A stretch of DNA of 29,510 nucleotides from UBA5972 sp964480735. Lineage in GTDB: Bacteria; Pseudomonadota; Alphaproteobacteria; Rhodobacterales; Rhodobacteraceae. Below are positions 21,769-28,242 of this stretch, piece by piece; the stretch's first letter is position 1; each line of letters begins with the position of its first letter. The notes beneath the pieces were generated by a model that was not told the DNA's origin, ran no database searches, and was given only the letters and a program-made list of their open reading frames with translations. Made by a program: the position numbers and the translations under genes. Where the stretch lies: the NCBI GenBank assembly GCA_964480735.1, contig CAYZQS010000029.1, forward strand, positions 1-29,510. Reading direction: 5' to 3'.

Positions 21769-22601
21769 ACAGCGCCTTTGATCCTGCTGAAGACGGGGCG
21801 CAAATGTCCTTTGACGGGCGTATGTCCTACGGCGATTATCTGAAGATAGATCAGATACTGTCGGCCCAAAACCTGCGCACAGATGCCCATGATGAAATGC
21901 TTTTCATCATTCAGCACCAAACGTCCGAACTGTGGCTGCGCCTTGCCATTCACGAGGTTGTCGCGGCGCGTGCAGCCCTCAAAGGTGACAGGTTGCAGCC
22001 CGCCTTTAAAATGCTAACCCGCGTGGCCCGGATCTTTGAACAGCTGAATTCAGCGTGGGACGTGCTGCGCACCATGACGCCCTCGGAATACACGCAGTTT
22101 CGCGACCAGTTGGGGCAATCCTCGGGCTTTCAATCACACCAGTACCGCCTGATTGAATACGCCGTCGGCAACCGCAACCCCGCCATGCTGCAGCCTCACG
22201 CGCACAAGCCTGAAATCCTTGCGCTGCTGGATGCGGAACTGCAGCGGCCCAGCCTTTATGACGAGGCGCTGCGTCTGCTGAACCGGCACGGCATCGCCAT
22301 ACCAAAGGCCATTTTAAACCGCGATACGCGGCAAACCCACCAAAACAATGACGCCGTGATGCAGGCCTGGAAAACCGTCTATCAGGCCCCGCAAACACAT
22401 TGGGAACTGTACGAGCTGGCGGAAAAACTGGTTGATTTTGAAGACTATTTTCGCCGCTGGCGGTTCAACCACGTTACAACCGTAGAGCGCATCATCGGTC
22501 TGAAACGCGGCACTGGCGGCACCAGCGGCGTTGGCTATCTGCGCCGGATGCTGGAGGTGGAGCTGTTCCCGGAACTGTGGCGCGTCAGGACAGAATTATG
22601 A
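21765..22601 (+). CDS. kynA: Tryptophan 2,3-dioxygenase
   Basis: This 278-aa haem enzyme oxidises L-tryptophan to N-formylkynurenine. Family motifs are SYGDYLKIDQIL, FIIQHQTSELWLRLAIHE with the active-site His51, SGFQSHQYRLIEYAVGNRN, and RRWRFNHVTTVERIIG with the proximal haem ligand His236, followed by GTGGTSGVGYLRRML, which binds the substrate amino and carboxylate groups. It overlaps the kynureninase stop as ATGA. The kynurenine formamidase that should act between this enzyme and kynureninase is not encoded in the window. Confidence 0.97.
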   Translation: MNSAFDPAEDGAQMSFDGRMSYGDYLKIDQILSAQNLRTDAHDEMLFIIQHQTSELWLRLAIHEVVAARAALKGDRLQPAFKMLTRVARIFEQLNSAWDVLRTMTPSEYTQFRDQLGQSSGFQSHQYRLIEYAVGNRNPAMLQPHAHKPEILALLDAELQRPSLYDEALRLLNRHGIAIPKAILNRDTRQTHQNNDAVMQAWKTVYQAPQTHWELYELAEKLVDFEDYFRRWRFNHVTTVERIIGLKRGTGGTSGVGYLRRMLEVELFPELWRVRTEL

Positions 22602-22999
22602 GCTGGACCGCCACCCGCACCGTTGAATTTGCCCACTGTGATCCCGCAGGTATCGTGTTTTACCCGCGTTATTTTGAGATGATCAATTCGGTGATCGAGG
22701 AGTTTTTTGCAGCCCACGTCAACCACCCTTTTGCCAAAATGATCTTTCAGGGCAAAAACGGCATGCCCACCGCGCAAATCAGCGTCAGCTTTCTGACACC
22801 GGGACATCTGGGCGACGAACTGGCGTTCTCCCTGCATTTTCCGAAAGTCGGCACCAGCAGTGCCACACTGAATATGACCTGCGCCCATCAGGGCCAAACG
22901 CGGTTTACGGTGGAACAGGTGTTGGTGCGGACTGATTTAAGCACCGGAAAATCCAGCCCCTGGCCAGCGGACATTGCCGAAAAACTGAAATCTGCCTAA
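22598..22999 (+). CDS. Acyl-CoA thioesterase, 4-hydroxybenzoyl-CoA thioesterase type
   Basis: The 133-aa hotdog-fold protein carries the active-site signature HCDPAGIVFYPRYFEMIN, with Asp15 the expected catalytic residue of the Pseudomonas-type 4-hydroxybenzoyl-CoA thioesterases. In this operon it may hydrolyse stalled CoA thioesters to free CoA, or cleave a specific lower-pathway intermediate. The start at 22598 overlaps the tryptophan dioxygenase stop (ATGA). An in-frame upstream codon at 22577 lies inside that gene and is not used. The family is clear; the substrate is inferred only. Confidence 0.88.
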   Translation: MSWTATRTVEFAHCDPAGIVFYPRYFEMINSVIEEFFAAHVNHPFAKMIFQGKNGMPTAQISVSFLTPGHLGDELAFSLHFPKVGTSSATLNMTCAHQGQTRFTVEQVLVRTDLSTGKSSPWPADIAEKLKSA

Positions 23000-23008
23000 G
23001 GAATTCTG

Positions 23009-23419
23009 ATGAACACGGATACCGTGCACACCCTGCTGCACCCTAAAAACTGGAAAGCAGCCAAAGGCTATGCCAACGGCGTCATGGCCCGGGGCGCGTT
23101 GGTGTTTTTGGGTGGACATATCGGCTGGAACGCCCAGCAACAGTTTGAAAGCGACGATTTGGTCGATCAGGTGGACCAGACACTTGCCAATATCGTTGCG
23201 GTTTTACGCGAAGCCAGCGCTGGCCCCCAACATATTGTCCGCCTGACCTGGTATATCACGGATAAGAAGGACTATTTGACCAACCTCAAAGGCATCGGCG
23301 CTGCCTACCGCAAGCATCTGGGCCGCCATTATCCGGCGATGGCAATGGTGCAGGTTGTTGCCCTGATTGAAGACCGCGCCAAAATAGAGATCGAAGCCAC
23401 AGCGGTGTTACCGGAGTGA
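23009..23419 (+). CDS. Rid (YjgF/YER057c/UK114) family protein
   Basis: This 136-aa protein of the RidA fold is preceded by AAGGA. RidA enzymes hydrolyse reactive enamine/imine intermediates through an Arg (Arg105 in the E. coli protein) in a PxR motif. Here the equivalent segment reads HYPAMAMVQVVAL, with Met at residue 111, so the canonical Arg is absent. It therefore belongs to one of the Arg-less Rid subfamilies. The operon's dearomatisation step makes an amino-cyclohexene (enamine) product, so a role in releasing ammonia or protecting against the enamine is chemically sensible but not shown. It is the last gene of the operon, followed by a terminator. Confidence 0.88.
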   Translation: MNTDTVHTLLHPKNWKAAKGYANGVMARGALVFLGGHIGWNAQQQFESDDLVDQVDQTLANIVAVLREASAGPQHIVRLTWYITDKKDYLTNLKGIGAAYRKHLGRHYPAMAMVQVVALIEDRAKIEIEATAVLPE

Positions 23420-23487
23420 CCCGCCCTTTCATCTTTGCAAAAATACTCGTGTCCGCCGAGCGTCCAGCGAGGGCGGCCCGGCGCAAC

Positions 23488-23513
23488 AAAAATCGACCGA
23501 AGGTCGCATTTTT
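23488..23513. terminator. Bidirectional terminator between the operon and zapA
   Basis: AAAAATCGACC (23488-23498) pairs with GGTCG and ATTTTT (23502-23506 and 23508-23513) around a GAA loop with one bulged C. A-tract and T-tract flank the GC core, so it can work for the plus-strand operon and for the minus-strand zapA pair. The preceding CATCTTTGCAAAAATACTC stretch resembles 3'-end sequences common in roseobacters (from memory). Confidence 0.75.
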
Positions 23514-23541
23514 GGCGTGAGAATTCCGTTGATCCGGCGTG

Positions 23542-23925
23542 TCACCCCGCCGCCGCATCCTCGATCTGGCTGGCCACACCTTCGGCCCGGTCGGCAATAC
23601 GTGAAAAAATCCGCTCCAGATCATCCGGCAGGGTCGGCACTTCCACCCGCACCTCAACCGCGTCGGCCTTTTCAATCTCAGGCCGATTGTCGGCCAGTTT
23701 TTGTTCGACGTTGCGCAATTCCTCTTCCAGCCCGGCGGTTTTATCCGCCAGCATCAGACCGGCCATCAACAACATCCGCGCCTCAGGCACCCGCCCCAAT
23801 GCCTCGGCCAGTGATTGGGCTTCGGTGTCCAGCAACGCGGCGGCCGATTGCAGGAAATGTTCTTCGCCCTCCTGACAGGCCACCTGAAACACCCGGCCAC
23901 CAATGCGAATATCAATATCAGGCAT
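23542..23925 (-). CDS. zapA: Cell division protein ZapA
   Basis: The 127-aa ZapA has the N-terminal beta strands PDIDIRIGGRVFQVAC and a core helix with GEEHFLQSAAALLDTEAQSL, then ARMLLMAGLMLADK, followed by a long helix (GLEEELRNVEQKLADNRPEI) for coiled-coil tetramerisation. ZapA crosslinks FtsZ filaments in the cytokinetic ring. It starts with ATG inside the stop region of the upstream coiled-coil gene (8-base overlap), with GGAGGG upstream. The C-terminal extension after the coiled coil (PTLPDDLERIFSRIADRAEG) is longer than in E. coli ZapA (109 aa). Confidence 0.88.
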   Translation of the reverse strand: MPDIDIRIGGRVFQVACQEGEEHFLQSAAALLDTEAQSLAEALGRVPEARMLLMAGLMLADKTAGLEEELRNVEQKLADNRPEIEKADAVEVRVEVPTLPDDLERIFSRIADRAEGVASQIEDAAAG

Positions 23926-24421
23926 TGATCCGGCCCTCCACCAATGGCTTTAGCTCTTCAAGTATCGCGTCCATTTCGCCTACCTCCGCGGCCCGTGTGG
24001 CGCGCAGCGCCTCCAGTTCCGCCTGCATGGACGCATCTATGGTTGTTGCGTCGCCAATATTTGCCAAGGCCTCTTCGCGCAGTCGTCCGTTGGTTTCGCG
24101 CAGATGGGTATTGGCGTTCTTGAGCCGCTGAATTTTCAATTCCTGATTCTGAACTTTTTCGCGCAACCGTTCCACCCTGCCGTCAAACGGCAAGTCGTCA
24201 GTTTCCGCTGAACCTTTCTGTTCCTGCAGTTGTTCTGCCAGCGCCGCCGCGTTTGTTTTCTCGGTCGCTAATTCCGCTTGGGCATTTTGCAAGGCGCCCT
24301 TCAATTCCTCTATCTCGGACGGGTCAGGCGCGGTGGTGCCAGCGTCCATCGCGCCGGCCATAGCCGATATTTTCTCAAGTGCTGCCATGATGCGGCGCTG
24401 ATATTGCTCAATCTCTTTCAT
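23918..24421 (-). CDS. Coiled-coil protein upstream of zapA, ZauP-like
   Basis: This 167-aa protein is almost wholly helical and charged: MKEIEQYQRRIMAALEKI, SEIEELKGALQNAQAELATE, then VERLREKVQNQELKIQRLKN and NTHLRETNGRLREEAL with heptad hydrophobics. It has no signal peptide or membrane segment. In Caulobacter crescentus, zapA is paired with zauP, a coiled-coil gene whose product recruits ZapA to focus the Z-ring. Position, overlap with zapA and composition match that partner. Coiled coils resemble each other by composition, so the identification depends mainly on context. The ATG at 24421 is the first codon of the frame. Confidence 0.75.
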   Translation of the reverse strand: MKEIEQYQRRIMAALEKISAMAGAMDAGTTAPDPSEIEELKGALQNAQAELATEKTNAAALAEQLQEQKGSAETDDLPFDGRVERLREKVQNQELKIQRLKNANTHLRETNGRLREEALANIGDATTIDASMQAELEALRATRAAEVGEMDAILEELKPLVEGRINA

Positions 24422-24689
24422 GCGCTAACTGCCCGTTTTCCCAACCTTCGAATCGTCGTTCAGATGAATATGCCCAAGTTTACTCAATGCCCCAACAGAA
24501 AGCTTCCTAAAAATCCGTTTCTTAGCAGGACAAGTTGATCCCGCTTGTGATAAGCAGTTCAGCATAGAAACAACTCGGCAAATTCCTGCCGGTTCAAACA
24601 AATTGACAAAGCCAACCTGTGAAACCCGCCATATACAAAATCAGTTCGAACCGAGCCCAACCGGAACATGCGCCGCCGGTAGGCCTCTC

Positions 24690-24833
24690 ATGAACAATCA
24701 GGTGGGTCTGCTTTTGGCCGCTGTGTTGGTCGCCATTTTTCTGGCGGACAGCCTTGTTTTCCATTGGGATCTACAAGTTGTTTTGGGCAAAGCGCTGATT
24801 GAAGCGGTCGAATATATGGCCTTTTGGCGGTAG
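24690..24833 (+). CDS. 47-aa membrane protein ending in an aromatic motif
   Basis: The single predicted transmembrane helix (QVGLLLAAVLVAIFLADSLVF) is followed by an amphipathic segment, LQVVLGKALIEAVEYMAFWR. I believe very similar small proteins with a FxxR...IEYxAFWR-like end occur in Rhodobacteraceae, but I know no function. The ATG at 24690 is preferred over an upstream codon at 24603 because the upstream residues are polar and non-conserved in character; AGG six bases before the ATG is a weak ribosome binding site. The 268-bp gap before it (24422-24689) shows no further gene or clear terminator. Confidence 0.6.
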   Translation: MNNQVGLLLAAVLVAIFLADSLVFHWDLQVVLGKALIEAVEYMAFWR

Positions 24834-24907
24834 GGTCGCCTTCTGATTGCCGGATCAGACTTGGCAGTTGACCCGCCCGTCAGGGCGCACTTGTCCATAT
24901 ATAGTGC

Positions 24908-25008
24908 GAATCAGACTAAGAACCACATGTAAGCCCTGTGAATCGCAAAAAATTTACCGTTCACGCAAAAAAGGGGATTCACATTTCGAATCACCTGTGT
25001 AATGATTC
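24908..25008. promoter_or_regulatory. Cluster of five GANTC (CcrM) sites upstream of ftsB
   Basis: GANTC sites begin at 24908, 24940, 24976, 24988 and 25004, five in 101 bp, where about one per 256 bp is expected by chance. In Alphaproteobacteria, CcrM methylates GANTC, and GcrA uses methylated sites in promoters of cell-cycle and division genes. The next gene is the divisome gene ftsB, 44 bases after the last site. Confidence 0.6.
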
Positions 25009-25051
25009 GTTTACGCCGCCGACAAGAGCGGTACACTTGGCAGAGCAGTTG

Positions 25052-25354
25052 ATGAACCCAAAACCCAAGCGTTTGGCGGTAAGTGCGGCGATCTTTTTCG
25101 CCACCACGTTTTCCCTCGCCGCCTATTTCGCTTTTGCAGCGGTTCAAGGAGATTTCGGGCTTTTCCGCCGGATTCAAATCCAGGCGCAAGAGGACGAGCT
25201 GATCCAGCAACTCGCAAAACTGAAAACTAAAGTCGCTGTTATGGAAAACAAGACGCGTCGCCTGTCAGATCATTATCTTGATCTTGACCTCTTAGACGAG
25301 CAGGCCCGGAAGGTGCTCGGGCTTGCTCGTGGCGACGAAATTGTAATCCGCTGA
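25052..25354 (+). CDS. ftsB: Septum formation initiator FtsB/DivIC family protein
   Basis: The 100-aa bitopic protein has a short cytoplasmic N-terminus, one transmembrane helix (LAVSAAIFFATTFSLAAYFA), then a periplasmic coiled coil (IQIQAQEDELIQQLAKLKTKVAVMEN-like heptads) and the conserved end DLDLLDEQARKVLGLARGDE. FtsB links FtsL and FtsQ in the divisome. In many Alphaproteobacteria it sits immediately before pdhA, as here. ATG 25052 is preferred because the residues encoded upstream to 24938 come from the GANTC-rich promoter region. The ribosome binding site is weak. A terminator hairpin follows the gene. Confidence 0.88.
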   Translation: MNPKPKRLAVSAAIFFATTFSLAAYFAFAAVQGDFGLFRRIQIQAQEDELIQQLAKLKTKVAVMENKTRRLSDHYLDLDLLDEQARKVLGLARGDEIVIR

Positions 25355-25380
25355 TCCTCCAAAATTTCAGACAAGCGGCG

Positions 25381-25402
25381 CTTCCCCTTCGGGGGAAGTT
25401 TT
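25381..25402 (+). terminator. Terminator after ftsB
   Basis: A 7-bp perfect stem (25381-25387 with 25392-25398) with a TTCG tetraloop is followed by TTTT. It separates ftsB from the pdh operon. Confidence 0.8.
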
Positions 25403-25433
25403 GCGTGCATCTTCGAAATGTTTGTTGTATTCT

Positions 25434-25453
25434 GTAGTTTAATACTAAACTAC
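25434..25453. promoter_or_regulatory. 20-bp perfect palindrome in the pdh promoter region
   Basis: GTAGTTTA (25434-25441) and TAAACTAC (25446-25453) are perfect inverted copies with an ATAC spacer. They lie 28 bases before the pdhA ATG and just 5' of its GGAGG. Size and symmetry suit a dimeric transcription factor site that would repress by blocking RNA polymerase. The regulator is not identifiable from the window. Confidence 0.6.
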
Positions 25454-25481
25454 TTTTCTACCACGCCGGAGGCTGCAGGCT

Positions 25482-26480
25482 ATGGCCGCGAAAAAACCAA
25501 AGCAGAACACCAATACCGACAAGGATGAATTGCTGCATTTTTATCGTGAAATGCTGTTGATTCGCAGGTTTGAGGAAAAGGCCGGGCAGTTGTACGGCAT
25601 GGGCGTGATCGGTGGGTTCTGTCATCTGTATATCGGACAGGAAGCGGTTGTCGTCGGATTGGAGGCCGCCGCCAAGGAAGGCGACCAGCGGGTCACATCG
25701 TACCGCGATCACGGGCATATGCTGGCCTGCGGCATGGACCCAAAAGGCGTGATGGCAGAGCTCGCCGGACGCATTGACGGCTATTCCCGGGGCAAGGGCG
25801 GCAGCATGCACATGTTTTCAGCGGAAAAGAATTTTTACGGCGGGCACGGCATTGTGGCAGCGCAGGTGCCAATCGGTGCCGGATTGGCCTTTGCCAACTG
25901 GTACCGCGAAAATGACAGCGTATCCTTCACCTATTTTGGCGATGGCGCATCCAACCAGGGGCAGGTTTACGAAACCTTTAACATGGCATCCTTATGGGGC
26001 TTGCCTTGCATATTTGTCATTGAAAACAATCAATACGCGATGGGCACAAGCCTTGCGCGGGCTTCTTCCACACCAGAACTTTATACCCGCGGGGCAGCTT
26101 TTGGCATTCCCGGCGAGGCGGTGGACGGCATGGATGTGCAGGCGGTGAAGGCGGCCGGACAAAAGGCAACTGAACACTGCCGCGCCAATAAGGGCCCCTA
26201 TATTCTTGAAATGAAAACTTACCGGTACCGTGGCCATTCGATGTCTGATCCGGCGAAATACCGCACCCGCGAAGAAGTGCAAAAAGTGCGCGAGGAAAAA
26301 GACCCGATCGACCACGTGCGCGATTTGCTTATGCAGGGCAAACACGCCAGTCAGGATGAATTGAAGGCCATCGACAAGGACATCAAGGCAATCGTCAACG
26401 AAAGCGCCCGATACGCGCAGGAAAGCCCGGAACCGGAATTGGCGGAGCTTTGGACAGACATTTATGCAGAGTCGGCATAA
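25482..26480 (+). CDS. pdhA: Pyruvate dehydrogenase E1 component, alpha subunit
   Basis: The 332-aa thiamine-diphosphate enzyme subunit has the cofactor motif GDGASNQG (153-160) running to ENNQYAMGT (Asn183), the GHGIVAAQVPIGAGLA segment and the regulatory-loop sequence YRYRGHSMSDPAKYRTREE. It decarboxylates pyruvate together with the beta subunit and acetylates the lipoyl groups of the complex. GGAGG stands nine bases before the ATG. It is the first gene of the pdh operon, and the next gene's ATG shares one base with its stop (TAATG). Confidence 0.96.
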   Translation: MAAKKPKQNTNTDKDELLHFYREMLLIRRFEEKAGQLYGMGVIGGFCHLYIGQEAVVVGLEAAAKEGDQRVTSYRDHGHMLACGMDPKGVMAELAGRIDGYSRGKGGSMHMFSAEKNFYGGHGIVAAQVPIGAGLAFANWYRENDSVSFTYFGDGASNQGQVYETFNMASLWGLPCIFVIENNQYAMGTSLARASSTPELYTRGAAFGIPGEAVDGMDVQAVKAAGQKATEHCRANKGPYILEMKTYRYRGHSMSDPAKYRTREEVQKVREEKDPIDHVRDLLMQGKHASQDELKAIDKDIKAIVNESARYAQESPEPELAELWTDIYAESA

Positions 26481-26863
26481 TGGGCGCGCATTTTGAATTT
26501 CACGTGGCCGACACAAAGCGCGCAAAAGATTTTTACGCGATGGTATTAGGCTGGAGCTTTCAGAAAATGCCGGGTGTGGATTACCATCTGGTCATTTCCG
26601 ACGGCATTGGCGGTGACAACCCGCTGACCGGCGCGTTGATCACCCGAAACGCCGCCCCGCATGCAGCAGGGTCGGGTCCGCGTGGCGCTGTTATGACATT
26701 CACGGTGCAGGATGTTGACAAGACCTACGCCAAGGCCCTGTCAAATGGTGGTGCCGAAGCATTGCCCCCCACAGATTTTGCCGGCATTGGCCGCGTCGCC
26801 TATTGCGAGGACGGCGAGGGAAATATTTTCGGGATGATAGAGCGCCCGAAGGAGGACGCCTGA
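26480..26863 (+). CDS. VOC (glyoxalase/bleomycin resistance) fold protein inside the pdh operon
   Basis: The 127-aa protein has two beta-alpha-beta-beta-beta halves: FEFHVADTKRAKDFYAMVLG at the start, then VMTFTVQDVDKTYAKALSNGG, and GIGRVAYCEDGEGNIFGMIE at the end. The metal-ligand pattern is a His in EFHVAD and a Glu in GMIERP, as in VOC metalloenzymes. No substrate can be assigned. It is translationally linked to pdhA (TAATG) and ends one base before pdhB, so it should be co-expressed with the pyruvate dehydrogenase complex. I do not recall a VOC gene as a standard pdh component. Confidence 0.85.
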   Translation: MGAHFEFHVADTKRAKDFYAMVLGWSFQKMPGVDYHLVISDGIGGDNPLTGALITRNAAPHAAGSGPRGAVMTFTVQDVDKTYAKALSNGGAEALPPTDFAGIGRVAYCEDGEGNIFGMIERPKEDA

Positions 26864-26864
26864 A

Positions 26865-28232
26865 ATGACGACGAACATTCTTATGCCCGCCCTGTCGCCG
26901 ACGATGGAAGTGGGCACACTGGCAAAATGGCTGGTCAGCGAGGGTGATCACGTCAAAAGCGGCCAGATCATCGCGGAAATCGAGACCGATAAGGCAACGA
27001 TGGAATTTGAAGCGGTGGATGAAGGCGTGATCAGCAAGATACTTGTTGCAGAAGGCAGTGAACAAGTGGCCGTGAACACGCCGATAGCTGTGCTGCTGGA
27101 AGAGGACGAAGACGCGGATGCCGCCACAGCTGCCCCGGCCCCCGCGCCGGAACCTGCGAAAGCCGAAATTCAAGATCCGGTCTCAACACCCGCACAGCCA
27201 AAACATCCCGGATCAAGTCCGGGACAGGCCCCCTTGCCCGCTGGAACCACATTCAAAAAACAATCGGTCCGCGAGGCGCTGCGCGATGCTATGGCCGAAG
27301 AAATGCGCCGCTCTGCCGATGTGTTTTTGATGGGCGAAGAAGTCGCGCAATATCAGGGCGCATATAAGATAAGCCAGGGATTGCTGGAAGAATTCGGCCC
27401 AAAGCGCGTGATTGACACGCCGATCACCGAACACGGCTTCACCGGCATCGCAGTGGGTGCCGCCTTTGCCGGTTTAAACCCGATTGTGGAATTCATGACC
27501 TTTAACTTCGCCATGCAGGCGATTGATCACATTTTAAACTCCGCCGCCAAAACCCGTTATATGTCCGGCGGTCAAATGGGCTGTCCGATTGTGTTTCGCG
27601 GGGCCAACGGGGCCGCAGCCCGCGTAGGCGCGCAGCACTCGCAGGACTACGCAACATGGTATGCGCAAATTCCCGGCCTTAAGGTGGTGCAACCCTATTC
27701 TGCGGACGATTGCAAGGGCCTGCTGAAATCCGCGATCCGCGATCCAAATCCGGTGGTTTTTCTGGAAAATGAAATCCTCTATGGCCGTGAATTTGATGTG
27801 CCCGATGTCGCGGATTACACGGTCCCCATCGGCCAAGCCAAAATCGCCCGGGAAGGCAGCGACGTCACCATCGTTTCATTTGGCATCGGCATGCAATATG
27901 CGCTCGAGGCGGCTGCGGCTCTGGCCACGGAAAATATCTCGGCAGAGGTGATTGATCTGCGCACCCTGCGCCCGATGGACACCAAAACAGTTGTCACCTC
28001 GGTCATGAAAACCAACCGGTGCGTGACTGTTGAAGAGGGCTTTCCAGTCTGTTCCATCGGCGGCCATATCTCGGCGGTTCTGATGCAGGAAGCGTTTGAT
28101 TATCTGGACGCGCCGGTCATCAACTGCACCGGCAAAGACGTGCCCATGCCCTATGCCGCCAATCTTGAAAAGCTGGCGCTGACCACCACGGAGGAAGTGA
28201 TAGACGCCGTAAAATCAGTGACATACCGGTAG
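26865..28232 (+). CDS. pdhB: Pyruvate dehydrogenase E1 component, beta subunit with N-terminal lipoyl domain
   Basis: The 455-aa protein begins with a lipoyl domain (residues 1 to about 80; lipoyl Lys43 in EIETDKATMEFE), then an acidic, Ala/Pro-rich linker. The E1-beta transketolase-type domain follows from about residue 130 (VREALRDAMAEEMRRSADVF, GEEVAQYQGAYKISQG, TPITEHGFTGIAVGAAFAG, and a C-terminal DLRTLRPMDTKTVV). The fused lipoyl domain on E1-beta is known from Alphaproteobacteria and is not a fusion artefact. The linker contains HPGSSPG, encoded by a palindromic repeat (27206-27224). It is followed by pdhC after a short gap with AGGAG. Confidence 0.96.
   Translation: MTTNILMPALSPTMEVGTLAKWLVSEGDHVKSGQIIAEIETDKATMEFEAVDEGVISKILVAEGSEQVAVNTPIAVLLEEDEDADAATAAPAPAPEPAKAEIQDPVSTPAQPKHPGSSPGQAPLPAGTTFKKQSVREALRDAMAEEMRRSADVFLMGEEVAQYQGAYKISQGLLEEFGPKRVIDTPITEHGFTGIAVGAAFAGLNPIVEFMTFNFAMQAIDHILNSAAKTRYMSGGQMGCPIVFRGANGAAARVGAQHSQDYATWYAQIPGLKVVQPYSADDCKGLLKSAIRDPNPVVFLENEILYGREFDVPDVADYTVPIGQAKIAREGSDVTIVSFGIGMQYALEAAAALATENISAEVIDLRTLRPMDTKTVVTSVMKTNRCVTVEEGFPVCSIGGHISAVLMQEAFDYLDAPVINCTGKDVPMPYAANLEKLALTTTEEVIDAVKSVTYR
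27206..27224. repeat. Palindromic repeat embedded in the pdhB linker
   Basis: TCCCGGA and TCCGGGA arms surround TCAAG. The CCCGGATCAAGTCCGGG core is a common alphaproteobacterial intergenic repeat (from memory). Here it is translated in frame as part of the flexible interdomain linker. A partial copy lies in the pdhC linker at 28584-28601. Confidence 0.65.
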
Positions 28233-28242
28233 GAGACGGAAA

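Noticed and set aside
23420..23541. 6S RNA downstream of zapA, as found in some Proteobacteria
   Set aside because: Only 122 bp lie between the convergent genes, with a short terminator hairpin and no long bulged stem.
24603..24637. TTGACA and TATACA as a promoter for the 47-aa gene
   Set aside because: The spacer is 23 bases, too long for a sigma-70-type promoter.
24938..25051. Longer N-terminus for FtsB from 24938
   Set aside because: The extra residues are polar and derive from the GANTC-rich upstream region; the ATG at 25052 directly precedes the expected short cytoplasmic segment and helix.
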